IMG/VR virus record: IMGVR_UViG_3300041809_000017
Coordinates: 1-23,384 of that record
Reading direction: 5' to 3' (one strand)
Source of the DNA: a virus
Length of the DNA: 23,384 nucleotides
The stretch's first letter is position 1, and each line of letters opens with the position of its first letter. The position numbers and the translations under genes are program-made. The notes below the pieces were generated by a model. The model was not told the DNA's origin and did no database searches. It was given only the letters and a program-made list of their open reading frames with translations. Positions 6,449 to 15,586 of this stretch are shown piece by piece.

Positions 6449-7504
6449 ATGGCCGACGTATCGCAACTTCCGTGGACTACATTTGGCGACATTGTGCAGA
6501 ACTATGCAACGCTGGATGCCCGATCCCCCTGGGTCAACGTGGCCCGCGTTCTCGACCGGACAACCCCGCTGCTCAGGGTCTTGCCGATGATCCCGTCCAA
6601 TCAGGTGATGTCGAATATCGCCACCCGAACGGACTCTCTTCCTGTGGCCTCGACGCGCCGCTGGAACGCCTTCACGCTTCCCACCGCCTCCAAGAACACC
6701 CCGTTGAACGATGGCATTATGAACCTCGAAGACTACTCCGAGGTTGACAAGCAGCTATGCGCAATCCAGAACGATCCGACCGCATGGCGCATGGATCAGG
6801 ATGCCAACCACATCGAGGGAATCCGTCAGAAGGCTGAATCGACCTTCTGGTATGGCAATCTCTCGCAAGACCCTGGTTCGATCAATGGACTCGCAACACG
6901 GTTCAACAACCTCGAATCCTACCCCAACGGCGATCAGTCGTGGCAACCGAATGTTCTCAGCAACGGTGCTACCACTGGCCCGGTCACAAGCATCTGGCTG
7001 GTCGAGTTTGGCCCGCAGAAGGTCTACGGAATCTATCCTCCCAACATGCCGGGTGGGTTGATGGTCGAAGACCTCGGTGAAGTGACGAAGCAGGGTGCAA
7101 CGGCAACCACAGCCGGAGGCCCGGTGCAGAACGGGTACATGCAGATGTACCTGACTCACCTTCACTGGATGTTTGGATTGCAGATTGCCGATGAACGGTG
7201 CGTCCAGCGCATCGCCAACGTCAATCCGACTGTACTGTCCTCGCCGGGAGACTTCGACGAGAACGTGCTGATCGACGCAATCAACTTCCTGCCTGGTCGC
7301 GGCGATGCCCCCGGAACCGTCATCTTCGTCAACCGCGCTATTGCAGCGCAGATTGACATTCGCTCGGTATCGCAGAAACTCAACGCGTACTACACACAAG
7401 ACCCGACTGACGGCAATGTGTGGGGCCGCAGAGTCACCCGATTCCAGGGAATCCCAATCCTACTGGCCGAGAAACTGGTCAACACCGAAACGCTTGTGAG
7501 CTAA
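6449..7504 (+). CDS. Major capsid protein, epsilon15 gp7 family (HK97 fold)
   Basis: This is a 351-residue coat protein that would form the icosahedral shell. The family is recognised from a chain of conserved blocks. TRTDSLPVASTRRWN is followed by an E-D-Y-S-E-V-D segment and a F-W-Y-G-N then G-L-A-T-R-F block. Then come GPVTSIWLVEFGPQKVYGIY and M-P-G-G-L, an RIANVN block after the aromatic loop, and a C-terminal FQGIPILLAEKLVNTE. These are characteristic of the major capsid proteins of epsilon15-like phages, which have the HK97 fold. ATG 6449 is preferred over the in-frame TTG at 6443 because AGGAAGGA (6435-6442) is spaced 6 nt from the ATG but only touches the TTG. It follows the scaffold gene and precedes the cement gene. 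Confidence 0.9.
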   Translation: MADVSQLPWTTFGDIVQNYATLDARSPWVNVARVLDRTTPLLRVLPMIPSNQVMSNIATRTDSLPVASTRRWNAFTLPTASKNTPLNDGIMNLEDYSEVDKQLCAIQNDPTAWRMDQDANHIEGIRQKAESTFWYGNLSQDPGSINGLATRFNNLESYPNGDQSWQPNVLSNGATTGPVTSIWLVEFGPQKVYGIYPPNMPGGLMVEDLGEVTKQGATATTAGGPVQNGYMQMYLTHLHWMFGLQIADERCVQRIANVNPTVLSSPGDFDENVLIDAINFLPGRGDAPGTVIFVNRAIAAQIDIRSVSQKLNAYYTQDPTDGNVWGRRVTRFQGIPILLAEKLVNTETLVS

Positions 7505-7514
7505 GGAGAAAACC

Positions 7515-8261
7515 ATGCCACAGTCTGACGCGCTCGTTTATTTTCATGGCACTGGTACTACGACAGGGCCGGTAACATCCACCGCCAATGTCTCCTCCTC
7601 TGGCTCTCAAGCCGGAACGGTGCTCACCATCACAGGTTCTCCCACTACTGGACAGTTTCAGGTTGGCCAGAGTGTCAGCATCGTTGGTGGTTTGGCCAAT
7701 ACCTTCATCACTGCGCTTGGTTCCGGCAGTGGAACGGCGGGCACCTATACGGTCAGCACGTCCTCCACGGTCGCATCCTACGCATCCGTCACGGCTCTGC
7801 CAAACACTCTGGGAGATGCCATCGGGACTGCCAGCGGATACTCCAATGTCGAAATCGACTTCGGAGCACCCAACAGCGGAGGCGTTTTCCCGAATATCGT
7901 TCAGTTCCCGTCCCTCACCGAGAAGGGCTACACCTTCCCTCCTGAAGTGGTTGGGTTTGGCGGGGTCGATTCGGGAGTCCACATCATCGTCACAGGTTAT
8001 GTGAACAACCTGACCAGCATCAACTTCGAGGTCTGCACATCGGCAGCGACCAATGCGACCTACAACTCAACCGGAAATCCAATCGCTTCTCGCAGTCTGA
8101 CCCTCGCGCAGTTGCAGGTAGTCGGGGCGCACTACTTCATCCCCGTCCCTGGATCGGCAATTCTGGAGTTCCTGCGTGTCTACATGGCACTCACGGGAAC
8201 TGCGGCAACTGCCGGAACTGCTGTCATGTGGTTTGGGCCGCGAGTTGGAGGAGAGCAGTAA
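7515..8261 (+). CDS. Capsid cement protein, Bbp16-like, with inserted beta module
   Basis: The protein has 248 residues, much longer than the roughly 110-150 residues I expect for Bbp16-type cement proteins. The C-terminal part (about 98-245) fits that family: an N-x-x-E-I-D-F-G start, strands around SINFEVCTSAATNATYN, S-R-S-L-T-L-A-Q-L-Q-V-V-G-A, then a final ILEFLRVYMALTGTAATAG and VMWFG. Cement proteins bind the outside of the coat lattice and stabilise it; in BPP-1 and epsilon15 they lie next to the coat gene, as here. The N-terminal part (33-90) is a separate Gly/Ser/Thr-rich beta module that also occurs twice in the tail nozzle protein. GGAGAAAACC precedes the start. The cement call is moderately firm; the role of the extra module is unknown. 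Confidence 0.65.
   Translation: MPQSDALVYFHGTGTTTGPVTSTANVSSSGSQAGTVLTITGSPTTGQFQVGQSVSIVGGLANTFITALGSGSGTAGTYTVSTSSTVASYASVTALPNTLGDAIGTASGYSNVEIDFGAPNSGGVFPNIVQFPSLTEKGYTFPPEVVGFGGVDSGVHIIVTGYVNNLTSINFEVCTSAATNATYNSTGNPIASRSLTLAQLQVVGAHYFIPVPGSAILEFLRVYMALTGTAATAGTAVMWFGPRVGGEQ
7611..7784 (+). repeat. Mobile beta module, copy 1 (cement protein residues 33-90)
   Basis: It reads GTVLTITGSPTTGQFQVGQS, then a G-S-G-S-G-T-A-G-T-Y block and a S-T-S-S-T-V-A-S close. The order of motifs matches two segments of the tail nozzle gene: V-L-T-[IV]-T, vG-Q, I/T-T-A-[LF]-G, GtGsaGtY and S-x-S. Similarity is in protein, not obviously in DNA. Confidence 0.75.
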
Positions 8262-8782
8262 TGATCGTTGAAGCCCTTTGCCTGAATGACGCGTGGGACA
8301 GTGTACGCTGTTTCTACTATGAGAAGGGAAGAACCTATCCCATCGACACCGAAAGCGAGATTGCCCGTATGACGGTGCGTCCCATGTCGTCAGGCAAGGT
8401 CGATCAGAAGACGGGAGAGATTGTAGCGGCAAAAGTCAGCCGCCCTTCTCTCCCTGTTTTCCAGTTTGACCGTGCCGCTCCTCTGGGGGCAACCGGAAAT
8501 GGTGTTCCGAGCGATTACACCTGCGACGATTGCGGGAAGAAGTGCAAGTCTCTCAACGAGCTTGGAACCCACACCCGCAGCAAGCATCCCAAGCAGCCTC
8601 TTGTCGATGAGACGGAAGAGGAGGCTGTGGTACGGACGGTGTGTACCTGCAAGCAGTGTGACCCTCACCAGACGTTCAATTCTCGGTCTGAATTGATGAA
8701 GCATCGGGGAGAAGTTCACAAGGCAAATTTCTTCAAAAAGGGATTCGGTCAGCAAGAGGGCGCGGTCACACAGGCCGCGTAA
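8261..8782 (+). CDS. Protein with two C2H2-type zinc-finger motifs
   Basis: This 173-residue protein has an N-terminal part (1-70) that looks like a small phage domain with strands around YYEKGRTYPID. Its second part holds two finger motifs. Finger 1 is C88-x2-C91-x12-H104-x4-H109, in YTCDDCGKKCKSLNELGTHT with RSKH after it. Finger 2 is C130-x2-C133-x14-H148-x4-H153, with FNSRSELMKHRGEVH. Both have the hydrophobic and Leu positions of classical C2H2 fingers. Start ATG 8261 overlaps the cement TAA (TAATG) and follows GGAGGAGAG; an upstream in-frame start would lie inside the cement gene. The position between cement and tail adaptor suggests a minor structural or assembly role, but DNA/RNA binding or protein contact are equally open. 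Confidence 0.65.
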   Translation: MIVEALCLNDAWDSVRCFYYEKGRTYPIDTESEIARMTVRPMSSGKVDQKTGEIVAAKVSRPSLPVFQFDRAAPLGATGNGVPSDYTCDDCGKKCKSLNELGTHTRSKHPKQPLVDETEEEAVVRTVCTCKQCDPHQTFNSRSELMKHRGEVHKANFFKKGFGQQEGAVTQAA

Positions 8783-8794
8783 GCGGAGGGTGAC

Positions 8795-9547
8795 GTGCCT
8801 TACTCGCAAGTATCCATCTCAAATCTCGCGCTCAATCGCATTGGTGCGCGTGGTCAGATCACCAGCATCAATGACAACAGCCCCAATGCTGTGAAGGTGT
8901 TGAACGTCTGGGACGCTGTGTTCCAGGAGGTATTATCGGAGCGCGATTGGCGCTTCGCTAAAACACGCGTTCAACTGCAACTGAGCAACATCACTCCGCT
9001 CTACACCTACAGGTACGCATGGGCATTGCCTACTGACCTTCTTCGGTTTGTTCGTCCCATGCGCAAGCCTCCAAGCCGACACGACTACTGGTGGGGATGG
9101 GGGCCGGAAGGAACAGGCTGGTATAACCGGCAAGACCCTCCGTTCTGGCCGTTTGACACTGATTACAAAATAGAGACTCTGACGGCGGGATGGACATCTC
9201 CCCTCACCAATCCCCCGACTCCCTTTCCAGGGCCGTTTCCATCGGGCCGGTATGCCATCACAAACTATGGTGGATGTCAGGTTCCGGCCATGATTACCTA
9301 CATCCAACTCATCACCGACTACAGCCAGTTGATGCCTGGATTTGTGAATTGCCTCGCAAACCGGCTTGCGATGGAGTTGTCTATCGGAGTGACGGAGGAC
9401 AAACAGAAGTTCCAGATGATGCAGGAGATGTATAAGGAGAGCTTGAACTCTGCCGAAGCGCAGAATGAATGCCTTGATTTCAGTTGGGACGAGGACGGAA
9501 GTACCTCTTGGGAAGATGCAGGACGTTGGGTGAGAGGATACCGGTAG
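8795..9547 (+). CDS. Tail adaptor protein (tail tubular protein A / T7 gp11-like)
   Basis: The 250-residue protein opens with [20 protein letters not shown], then the [18 protein letters not shown] pattern. [16 protein letters not shown] and [13 protein letters not shown] follow. This is the signature of the adaptor that sits between portal and nozzle in T7- and epsilon15-like podoviruses. Its C-terminal helix contains repeated acidic and aromatic residues. The start is GTG at 8795, just after GGAGG (8785-8789); no ATG fits. It is immediately followed by the nozzle gene, the usual gp11-gp12 order. The assignment is solid at family level. Confidence 0.8.
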   Translation: MPYSQVSISNLALNRIGARGQITSINDNSPNAVKVLNVWDAVFQEVLSERDWRFAKTRVQLQLSNITPLYTYRYAWALPTDLLRFVRPMRKPPSRHDYWWGWGPEGTGWYNRQDPPFWPFDTDYKIETLTAGWTSPLTNPPTPFPGPFPSGRYAITNYGGCQVPAMITYIQLITDYSQLMPGFVNCLANRLAMELSIGVTEDKQKFQMMQEMYKESLNSAEAQNECLDFSWDEDGSTSWEDAGRWVRGYR

Positions 9548-9552
9548 GAACT

Positions 9553-12500
9553 ATGCCTCCTAAACTCTACACGGTCAGGAACGCACTGAACTCTGGGGAA
9601 ATTTCGGAGCTAATCGCGTTCCGCGAGGACATTTCCAAGTACAGTTCTTCCTGTCTGACTCTGGAAAACTCGATTGCTCTAGTGGAGGGTGGTGCAAAGA
9701 AGATGCCGGGAACCTACTTCGCTGGCACTACAGAGAATGGCGGCTCGATGTTTACTGGTTCCATCGCAACAACCGTTCTTACGGTTACAGCGATCAATTA
9801 TGGGGTATTGCAGGTAGGGCAGACAATCGTTGGCCCCGGAGTCACAACAGGAACTACGATCACAGCGTTTGGCAGTGGTACGGGTAGCGCGGGAAGTTAT
9901 GCAATCAGCACATCGCAGACATTATCCAGTGAGCAGATGCAGACGGCCAGTAGTGGGAAGAGCCGTCTAGTCCCCTTTCAGTTCTCGACCGCACAGGGTG
10001 CGATCCTTGAGTTCTCAGCGGGGATTGTCCGTATTTGGGAAGGGGCAACCCCGGGGGACTGGTCGCTGGGGCTGGCGCTGAATGGCCCGACGGCGAGCAA
10101 CTACAACCCCGTGACAGCCTACGTCGCCGGAAACATCGTGCAGATTGGCCCGACATGCTTCATCCTGCCTACCAGCGGGCCTACGTGGGGCATCCTGAGC
10201 ATCGCTGCGCCATATGGGGCGACCAACGCCAACACGGTACCTATCACGCTCACGCTCAACTCCGCGGACTCCTTGGTGGTGACGGTGACTGGGAGTGCTC
10301 CAAACCAAGGCATCAATATCGCCTTGGCGAACACCACCCGCGCTAACAATGCGGCGACGGCTATTCAGGCGGCGATCCAGGCTCTCGTCTCGCTAAACTC
10401 CGGTACGAACAACTACGTGAGCCTTGCTGCGTGGACGGTCACTCCCGACACGATCTATTACGCAACTCCACCCATCGTTCTGCCTACCACCTACTCGGCG
10501 AACTGGAACAACGTAAGCGTTCTCGGTGAGTGTGTGGCTTCCAATCAGAATGACGAGTACCCGCTCAACGTTCTGGGAGGCTGGAACTCGGCCTACTGGG
10601 AGATGTACACGCCGGTTGCAGAAGCGCCGATTGAGCTGGTGACGCCGTATCTTGAGGCCGACCTGTTCGCTCTGGACTGCTCGACGCAGAGCGCGGATGT
10701 TCTGTGGGTCTTCCATCCAAACTACCCGCCTGCCTGCATCTCTCGCCTGAGCGCGAATAGCTGGCAGTACAGCCAATCGCTCGCTGGCCAGCAACCCGGT
10801 GAGGCGTCGTATCGCGGGACTCTCGGGATTGCCAAGACCGGATACTCGGCGCTGGGGCAGTCGATTATTGCTGTGACACAAGCAAGCTTCTGCGATGTCA
10901 GCATCGCCAAGACGACGATGGTGTTTGCCCAAGGGTCGCGTATCTACATCAACCTGTGTGCCGGGATGGTGCAGCTGAATGAGGGAGAGTTTATCGTCTT
11001 CCACCCGTCAACCTCTACATGGTTCGACGCCAATGGCAACTTTAGTTTTGCGCTAGGAGATCCCCAAACTCTCGTTAGCTTTGTCGGCTCAATATCCGGA
11101 ACGGTGCTGACGGTGACGCAAGTAAACTACGGTACGATTCAGCATTTCCAAGGACTCAACTGGGACGGCACAACCGGCAACCGGATTACGTCATTTGGCA
11201 CGGGGACTGGTGGTGTAGGAACCTACAACCTCCTCGCAAGTTCGTCCGTCGCAGCAGGTACAACCTTCATCGGCGCGGTACTAATAGACTCAGCGGGATA
11301 TATCGCCTACGTTGGCGGTGGATTTGCCGTACAGGTATCTCCGATGTTCGCGGCGCCCGGAGACTACCCAGCCTGCGGGACGCTCTATCAGGAACGCCTC
11401 TGCGTGGGCGGGAGTGACAATAACCCCACGCAACTCAACGGCAGCGTTCAGGACGACTACCCCGACTTCATCTGTGATCCTAATGAGGACGACTACGCGA
11501 TTCAGTTTACCCTGGTTTCAAATCAGGTCAACCAACTCATCAACATGATTGGCACACCGAACGCCCTGTTGATTGGAACATCGGGCGGAGTGTGGGTGAT
11601 GAATGGAAGTAATGGATCATCTCTGAGTCAGACCAATGTGAATGCTTCGGTGCAATCGACTTATGGGGTAAGTGCATTGCAGCCGCAGTTGGTCAATGGC
11701 TCAGCTATCTTCGTTTCCCGATCGGCGCGGATCGTGAACTTCCTCGTCTACAGTTTCACAACGAACGCATGGGACAACAATGACCTTACCCGCCTGAATC
11801 GCAATATCACCTTGGGGCCATCTGAGGCAACCTCTGGTATTGCTCAGACCGCGTTTCAGATAGAGCCATATCCGATCTTCTGGGCCGTGAGAAACGATGG
11901 TCAACTCATCGGTTTAGTCTTCAATGTACAGGATCAGGTATACGCATGGTTCCGCGTCAACATGACTATACAAGGTGGAAGCATCGAATCGGTTGCTGTC
12001 ATCAGCGGAGAGAACCAAGAGGATCAGGTGGTGGTGGTGGTCAACCGCACCATCAATGGAGTGACACAGAGGTACGTTGAATACTTCATGCCGCAGGAGT
12101 TGTTTGGTCAACTCTCCAATGCCTTTTTCGTACACTGTGGTCAGCAGTTACAAGGGGCTCCCGCTGTTGCTATCACGGGAATAACCAACGGAAGTAGTTG
12201 TGTGGTATCGACCAAGACACCGCATGGATTCACTACAGGAATGACGGTGCAGATTACCGGCGTAACCGGTATGGTTTCGCCAACTGGTCAGTCCATCAAT
12301 CAGGATGCGACCCAAGCCTATACCATCACTTACGATTCGGCTACGGAGTTCACGCTGAATGGGATGGACACATCGACCTGGACTCCTTATGTGAGCGGGG
12401 GTTCGGTCGAGCAGGTATTCAATGAAGTAACAGGACTGAGTTATCTTCTTGGTCAGACGGTGGTTGCTGTGGGCGATGGTGCGATCATCCTTCAGCCTAC

Positions 12501-12888
12501 AGTGGTCACGTCCGACTCAATCACGTTCCCGTACTATTGCAACCTCATCACCATCGGTATTCCGTATACCACAACGATACAGCCCACCAACCCATCCTTG
12601 TCCTCGCAGGGAGCTACGACGCGGGGAATGCCCCAGAAGCTTAATCGCGCATCCCTGTCACTCTATCAGTCGATGGGAGGGCAGGTGGGAACAGACCTTA
12701 ACTACATGTACGATTTGGTTTATGGAACAGGAACACAACTACAGACTCCAACGATGACTACAGGACTGCTTACGGTAGACTTGGATTGTGACTGGAGCGA
12801 GTCATCCACGCTCTATATACAGCAATCCGACCCATTGCCATTTTGTGTAAGGGGGATCATTTTCAGAATGACGGCGAACCCGGACTAA
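9553..12888 (+). CDS. Tail nozzle protein (tail tubular protein B / T7 gp12-like), enlarged by inserted domains
   Basis: The predicted 1111 residues exceed the roughly 650-850 typical of this group. The N-terminus ([20 protein letters not shown], then AFREDISKY and S-C-L-T-L-E-N-S) and the early [11 protein letters not shown] fit the phage nozzle pattern. The centre has a RLCVGG block, DDYAIQF, and [14 protein letters not shown] followed by [16 protein letters not shown], all standard for this propeller-like protein. Added segments are visible: beta module copies at residues 69-129 and 512-572; a Thr/Asn-rich segment with a [13 protein letters not shown] helix at about 216-296; and at 874-954 a domain resembling the E1 FCCH-like fold of many phage tail proteins ([18 protein letters not shown]). 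ATG 9553 follows GGTAGGA; an in-frame upstream start lies inside the adaptor gene. Confidence 0.75.
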   Translation: MPPKLYTVRNALNSGEISELIAFREDISKYSSSCLTLENSIALVEGGAKKMPGTYFAGTTENGGSMFTGSIATTVLTVTAINYGVLQVGQTIVGPGVTTGTTITAFGSGTGSAGSYAISTSQTLSSEQMQTASSGKSRLVPFQFSTAQGAILEFSAGIVRIWEGATPGDWSLGLALNGPTASNYNPVTAYVAGNIVQIGPTCFILPTSGPTWGILSIAAPYGATNANTVPITLTLNSADSLVVTVTGSAPNQGINIALANTTRANNAATAIQAAIQALVSLNSGTNNYVSLAAWTVTPDTIYYATPPIVLPTTYSANWNNVSVLGECVASNQNDEYPLNVLGGWNSAYWEMYTPVAEAPIELVTPYLEADLFALDCSTQSADVLWVFHPNYPPACISRLSANSWQYSQSLAGQQPGEASYRGTLGIAKTGYSALGQSIIAVTQASFCDVSIAKTTMVFAQGSRIYINLCAGMVQLNEGEFIVFHPSTSTWFDANGNFSFALGDPQTLVSFVGSISGTVLTVTQVNYGTIQHFQGLNWDGTTGNRITSFGTGTGGVGTYNLLASSSVAAGTTFIGAVLIDSAGYIAYVGGGFAVQVSPMFAAPGDYPACGTLYQERLCVGGSDNNPTQLNGSVQDDYPDFICDPNEDDYAIQFTLVSNQVNQLINMIGTPNALLIGTSGGVWVMNGSNGSSLSQTNVNASVQSTYGVSALQPQLVNGSAIFVSRSARIVNFLVYSFTTNAWDNNDLTRLNRNITLGPSEATSGIAQTAFQIEPYPIFWAVRNDGQLIGLVFNVQDQVYAWFRVNMTIQGGSIESVAVISGENQEDQVVVVVNRTINGVTQRYVEYFMPQELFGQLSNAFFVHCGQQLQGAPAVAITGITNGSSCVVSTKTPHGFTTGMTVQITGVTGMVSPTGQSINQDATQAYTITYDSATEFTLNGMDTSTWTPYVSGGSVEQVFNEVTGLSYLLGQTVVAVGDGAIILQPTVVTSDSITFPYYCNLITIGIPYTTTIQPTNPSLSSQGATTRGMPQKLNRASLSLYQSMGGQVGTDLNYMYDLVYGTGTQLQTPTMTTGLLTVDLDCDWSESSTLYIQQSDPLPFCVRGIIFRMTANPD
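9757..9939 (+). repeat. Mobile beta module, copy 2 (nozzle residues 69-129)
   Basis: It contains [20 protein letters not shown], then [17 protein letters not shown] and STSQTLSS. It lies directly after the conserved GTYFAG of the nozzle N-terminus, as if inserted into a surface loop. Confidence 0.75.
11086..11268 (+). repeat. Mobile beta module, copy 3 (nozzle residues 512-572)
   Basis: It contains [19 protein letters not shown], then [16 protein letters not shown] and a S-S-S-V-A-A-G-T-T close. It differs from copy 2 mainly in the middle, where VGQT is replaced by a [10 protein letters not shown] loop. Confidence 0.72.
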
Positions 12889-12889
12889 C

Positions 12890-13324
12890 ATGAGATACGA
12901 AGTAGTTCCACTCAAACCGGAGCATATTGACAAGCTGCTTGCAGGGTCAGCAATCCCTGTTGGTCTGGATCGCCGCGCCTACTTTTCTCCGGGCAGTGCT
13001 GGATGCTGTTTGCTGGTCGATGAAGTTCCGGTTTTCGCAGGCGGCATTGTTGACCTGCATTGGAGTCGAGGAGAGGGATGGTTTCTTCCCACCCATTTCT
13101 TCTATACGCATGTCAAGACATGCCTAAGAAGCCTGCGAGAATACATCCCTCGCCTCGCCGCAGAGGGTGGATTCAGACGACTGCAAGCCACCTGTATCGC
13201 GGGGGTGTCGTCTACGATCCTCAAGCATCTTGGGTTTACCTTTGAAGGGACGATGGCAAAGTTTGGGCCAAGCGGGGAGACATGCGATATGTGGTCAAGG
13301 ACTTTTGATTTGGAGGCAACATGA
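12890..13324 (+). CDS. T7 gp13-like / GNAT-fold internal virion-region protein
   Basis: The protein has 144 residues. The layout is that of a small GNAT-like domain: an N-terminal MRYEVVPLKPEHIDKLL helix-strand, a central G-x-V-D and W-F-L strand pair, then a helix with CLRSLREYIPRLAAEGGFRR. A closing strand is followed by SSTILKHLGFTFEG, like the C-terminal L-x-x-L-G-F of acetyltransferases. Phage proteins with this degenerate fold include the T7 gp13 family, found next to the internal virion proteins, as here. No clear acetyl-CoA loop (R/Q-x-x-G-x-G/A) is seen, so catalysis is doubtful. The gene has little SD and probably depends on coupling to the nozzle stop two bases upstream. Its own TGA overlaps the next ATG. 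Confidence 0.58.
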   Translation: MRYEVVPLKPEHIDKLLAGSAIPVGLDRRAYFSPGSAGCCLLVDEVPVFAGGIVDLHWSRGEGWFLPTHFFYTHVKTCLRSLREYIPRLAAEGGFRRLQATCIAGVSSTILKHLGFTFEGTMAKFGPSGETCDMWSRTFDLEAT

Positions 13325-13836
13325 CTCCGCAGGCAGCGGCTCCATCTACGGGAATTTCGACAGGTCTATTCGGACTTGGTGCGCTTACCTCTGTTCTGAG
13401 TGGCGTGGGCGGAATCATGGGTGGACAGGAACAGAAGTCTGCCTACGACTACAACGCTGACGTTACCCTTCAGAACATGCGCGACCAGATGGTTACAAAC
13501 CAGCAGAAGTATTCCAATCTGGTTGGCAAACAGGCAAGCGGATATGCGGCATCGGGCGTGGACATTACATCGGGATCGCCCCTTCTGGTGATGGCTGCTA
13601 CGGCTGCAAGGGGAGGAGAACAGGGACAGAAGATTGAGGATGCCGGAACAGAAGAGGCTGCGATGCAGCGATACTACGGCAAGATAGCCGCTTTCAGTGG
13701 AACAATGAGCGGCATTGGTAGCTTCCTGCAAGGAATCACAAAGTCGGCAACCTCGTACTATGGTGCCACAGCACCTACCCCCGCTCCGAGCGTCCCTTCC
13801 ATCAACCCCGATGATGACCCCATGAGGGGAGGATAA
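13321..13836 (+). CDS. Internal virion protein, T7 gp14-like
   Basis: This 171-residue protein has a Gly/Leu-rich N-terminal hydrophobic stretch (GLFGLGALTSVLSGVGGIMG), then helices with many Asn, Gln and Ala. The motif QASGYAASGVDITSGSP is characteristic of gp14-type internal proteins. A further Gly-rich helix near the C-terminus and a Pro-rich acidic tail follow. In T7 this protein is ejected first and forms a pore in the outer membrane. The start overlaps the previous stop (ATGA), with TTGGAGG just before. Identity is by motif and by position before two larger internal proteins. Confidence 0.65.
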   Translation: MTPQAAAPSTGISTGLFGLGALTSVLSGVGGIMGGQEQKSAYDYNADVTLQNMRDQMVTNQQKYSNLVGKQASGYAASGVDITSGSPLLVMAATAARGGEQGQKIEDAGTEEAAMQRYYGKIAAFSGTMSGIGSFLQGITKSATSYYGATAPTPAPSVPSINPDDDPMRGG

Positions 13837-13837
13837 A

Positions 13838-15586
13838 GTGGCACAAATACCAGGAGTTCCGACAATTGAGCCAGTAGAGAAGCCACTCATGCAGCCGCGT
13901 GAGGCGGGCAAGGTGGGTGCTGCAATTTCGGGACTGGCGGATACATCGGGAGACATTGCGAATACAGGGCTTGCGTTGCAGGGGCATATCCGCGAGGCCC
14001 AGGCCAGTGTCGATGAGCTTGCCGCACAGAATGAGTTGGCAGCAGCAGATGAGGCATATCAGGTACAGCTTGCCAAGACAACCAACTCTCGCGATGTAGA
14101 GGGTGTGACGCAGGAGCATAACGATACCCTGAATGAGATTTCTCGCAAGTGGTCAAACTCCCCTGCCTCCAGAGAGATTCAGATGCACACAGAGGCTCTA
14201 CGGCCTCGCGGGGAACATCTGGGGCAGATAAAGCAAATCGACCTGATGAGCAAGGAATGGGATGCACAGACTGAAATTCAGATGCAGACGCTTATCCCTC
14301 AACTGGTCACTGCACAACGCAATGGCGACAAAGGGCAGGTGGACTACATCAATGGGTACATCGACCATCTGTATGATGATGGCAAGCAGAAGGGACTCAT
14401 CTCTGATGCCGATAAAGACTTGGCAATCAATAAGATGCAGATTCAGGTTCGCCAGCAACTTAACGATGCGGTTATCTCCAGTGCAGACCCGAAGGAACGA
14501 TTAGCGGCGATTCAGCAACTCAAGAGTGGTGGAAGTGGGCCGCTGAATCTTGCTGGACTTGCTGCGGGAGATGTAGCCGCATTACGCACTCAGGCAGAAT
14601 CTATGAATGAACGGCTAGACAATCTAGCCGAAGCGCAGAACCTCAACCGCGACTTGAACATCGTGCAGAATGCTTTTGCCGCTCCGGAGTACAAGAACAA
14701 CTATGAGGCCAGAGTCAACTCATTGCAGGATGGAGACTGGCTGGTGCAGCACGGCATCGTGAGCGAGGATGGATCACCGAATCGTGAGATGGCCCAGAAG
14801 TTGATTCAGGAAACCAATGCTCAGAGAGCAGAATGGGAGAAGCAGCAGACTGACCGCGATCAGAAGGCTCTCGATCAGTACGGCCCGAATGTGAGCAAGA
14901 TGACACGCGCTCAGATTGAGCAGTTGCCCGGAGAGTCTGAGGGCGGTATCTCCCCACGCGCAAGAGCTACACTTCTGAGCCGGTGGGATGAGAATTATCA
15001 TATTGGATTGTCAGAACGCACTGCTGCGCGTATTGCCAACATTCAGGAACGGCAGGAGAAGATGGAGGAGATTAAGTTCAACAGCGATCAGACGCGAGGA
15101 CAGGTATCACTGGACATGGCATCTGGCAAGGTTCTTACTCAGTCTGACATTTGGGAGATTCCGGGGATCACGAATGATGACCGGCAGAAACTTTTAGACC
15201 AACAGAAGGCGGGAAACAAGTACGTCAACGATGTTCTTACTGGGTTCAAAGACTTGCCTCTTCCCGCTGAGGAACAGAACAGATTGGCTACGGTTTTCTA
15301 CGATCAAGTACAGGCAGGAGATTTGCGTGGGCCAGCGATCACAACACTAGGAGAGTCCCTAAAGAACCAGGCGAAACAGAGGAATGCAGCGCAATGGATT
15401 GACTCTCTATTCTATGGGACACCAACTGCTACGGATGTTTCTCGCAACGCTGACAGAGTGGGGCAACTCGCAGATTATCTCAAGACCAAGAATGCTCCTG
15501 CACGTCCTAAAACGGTTCCCGATGACTATGTGTGGAATCCTCAAGGAAACAATGGGAAGGGATCATGGCGGGCACCGAAGCAGTAG
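13838..15586 (+). CDS. Large helical internal virion protein (T7 gp15 position)
   Basis: The protein has 582 residues and starts at GTG 13838 behind AGGGGAGGA. It is Gln-, Asp- and Ala-rich and helical throughout, with alternating charged stretches such as IQERQEKMEEIKFNSDQTRG. The C-terminus is basic, polar and Gly/Asn-rich. No enzymatic motif was found. It lies between the gp14-like and gp16-like genes, as T7 gp15 does, and has a similar size class (T7 gp15 is about 750 residues). A role as part of the internal core or periplasmic ejection tube follows from position and composition. It overlaps the next gene by 22 nt. Confidence 0.55.
   Translation: MAQIPGVPTIEPVEKPLMQPREAGKVGAAISGLADTSGDIANTGLALQGHIREAQASVDELAAQNELAAADEAYQVQLAKTTNSRDVEGVTQEHNDTLNEISRKWSNSPASREIQMHTEALRPRGEHLGQIKQIDLMSKEWDAQTEIQMQTLIPQLVTAQRNGDKGQVDYINGYIDHLYDDGKQKGLISDADKDLAINKMQIQVRQQLNDAVISSADPKERLAAIQQLKSGGSGPLNLAGLAAGDVAALRTQAESMNERLDNLAEAQNLNRDLNIVQNAFAAPEYKNNYEARVNSLQDGDWLVQHGIVSEDGSPNREMAQKLIQETNAQRAEWEKQQTDRDQKALDQYGPNVSKMTRAQIEQLPGESEGGISPRARATLLSRWDENYHIGLSERTAARIANIQERQEKMEEIKFNSDQTRGQVSLDMASGKVLTQSDIWEIPGITNDDRQKLLDQQKAGNKYVNDVLTGFKDLPLPAEEQNRLATVFYDQVQAGDLRGPAITTLGESLKNQAKQRNAAQWIDSLFYGTPTATDVSRNADRVGQLADYLKTKNAPARPKTVPDDYVWNPQGNNGKGSWRAPKQ

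Noticed and set aside
6443-6451. TTG at 6443 as capsid start
   Set aside because: The SD (AGGAAGGA, 6435-6442) abuts the TTG, whereas ATG 6449 has normal spacing and gives the expected MADVSQLPW start.
7440-7520. T7-style programmed frameshift at the end of the capsid gene
   Set aside because: No slippery heptamer followed by an open extension is visible; the capsid ends at TAA and the next gene has its own SD.
9484-9552. Longer N-terminus for the nozzle protein from 9484
   Set aside because: It would lie inside the adaptor gene; the family-conserved N-terminus begins with ATG 9553, which has its own SD.
12890-13324. Active acetyltransferase
   Set aside because: The GNAT-like layout is present but no acetyl-CoA pyrophosphate loop can be seen; a structural gp13-like role fits the position better.
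15532-15564. Longer N-terminus for the giant internal protein
   Set aside because: The extension reads out of the previous gene; ATG 15565 has GGAAGG upstream and starts the EYDAQG repeat region.
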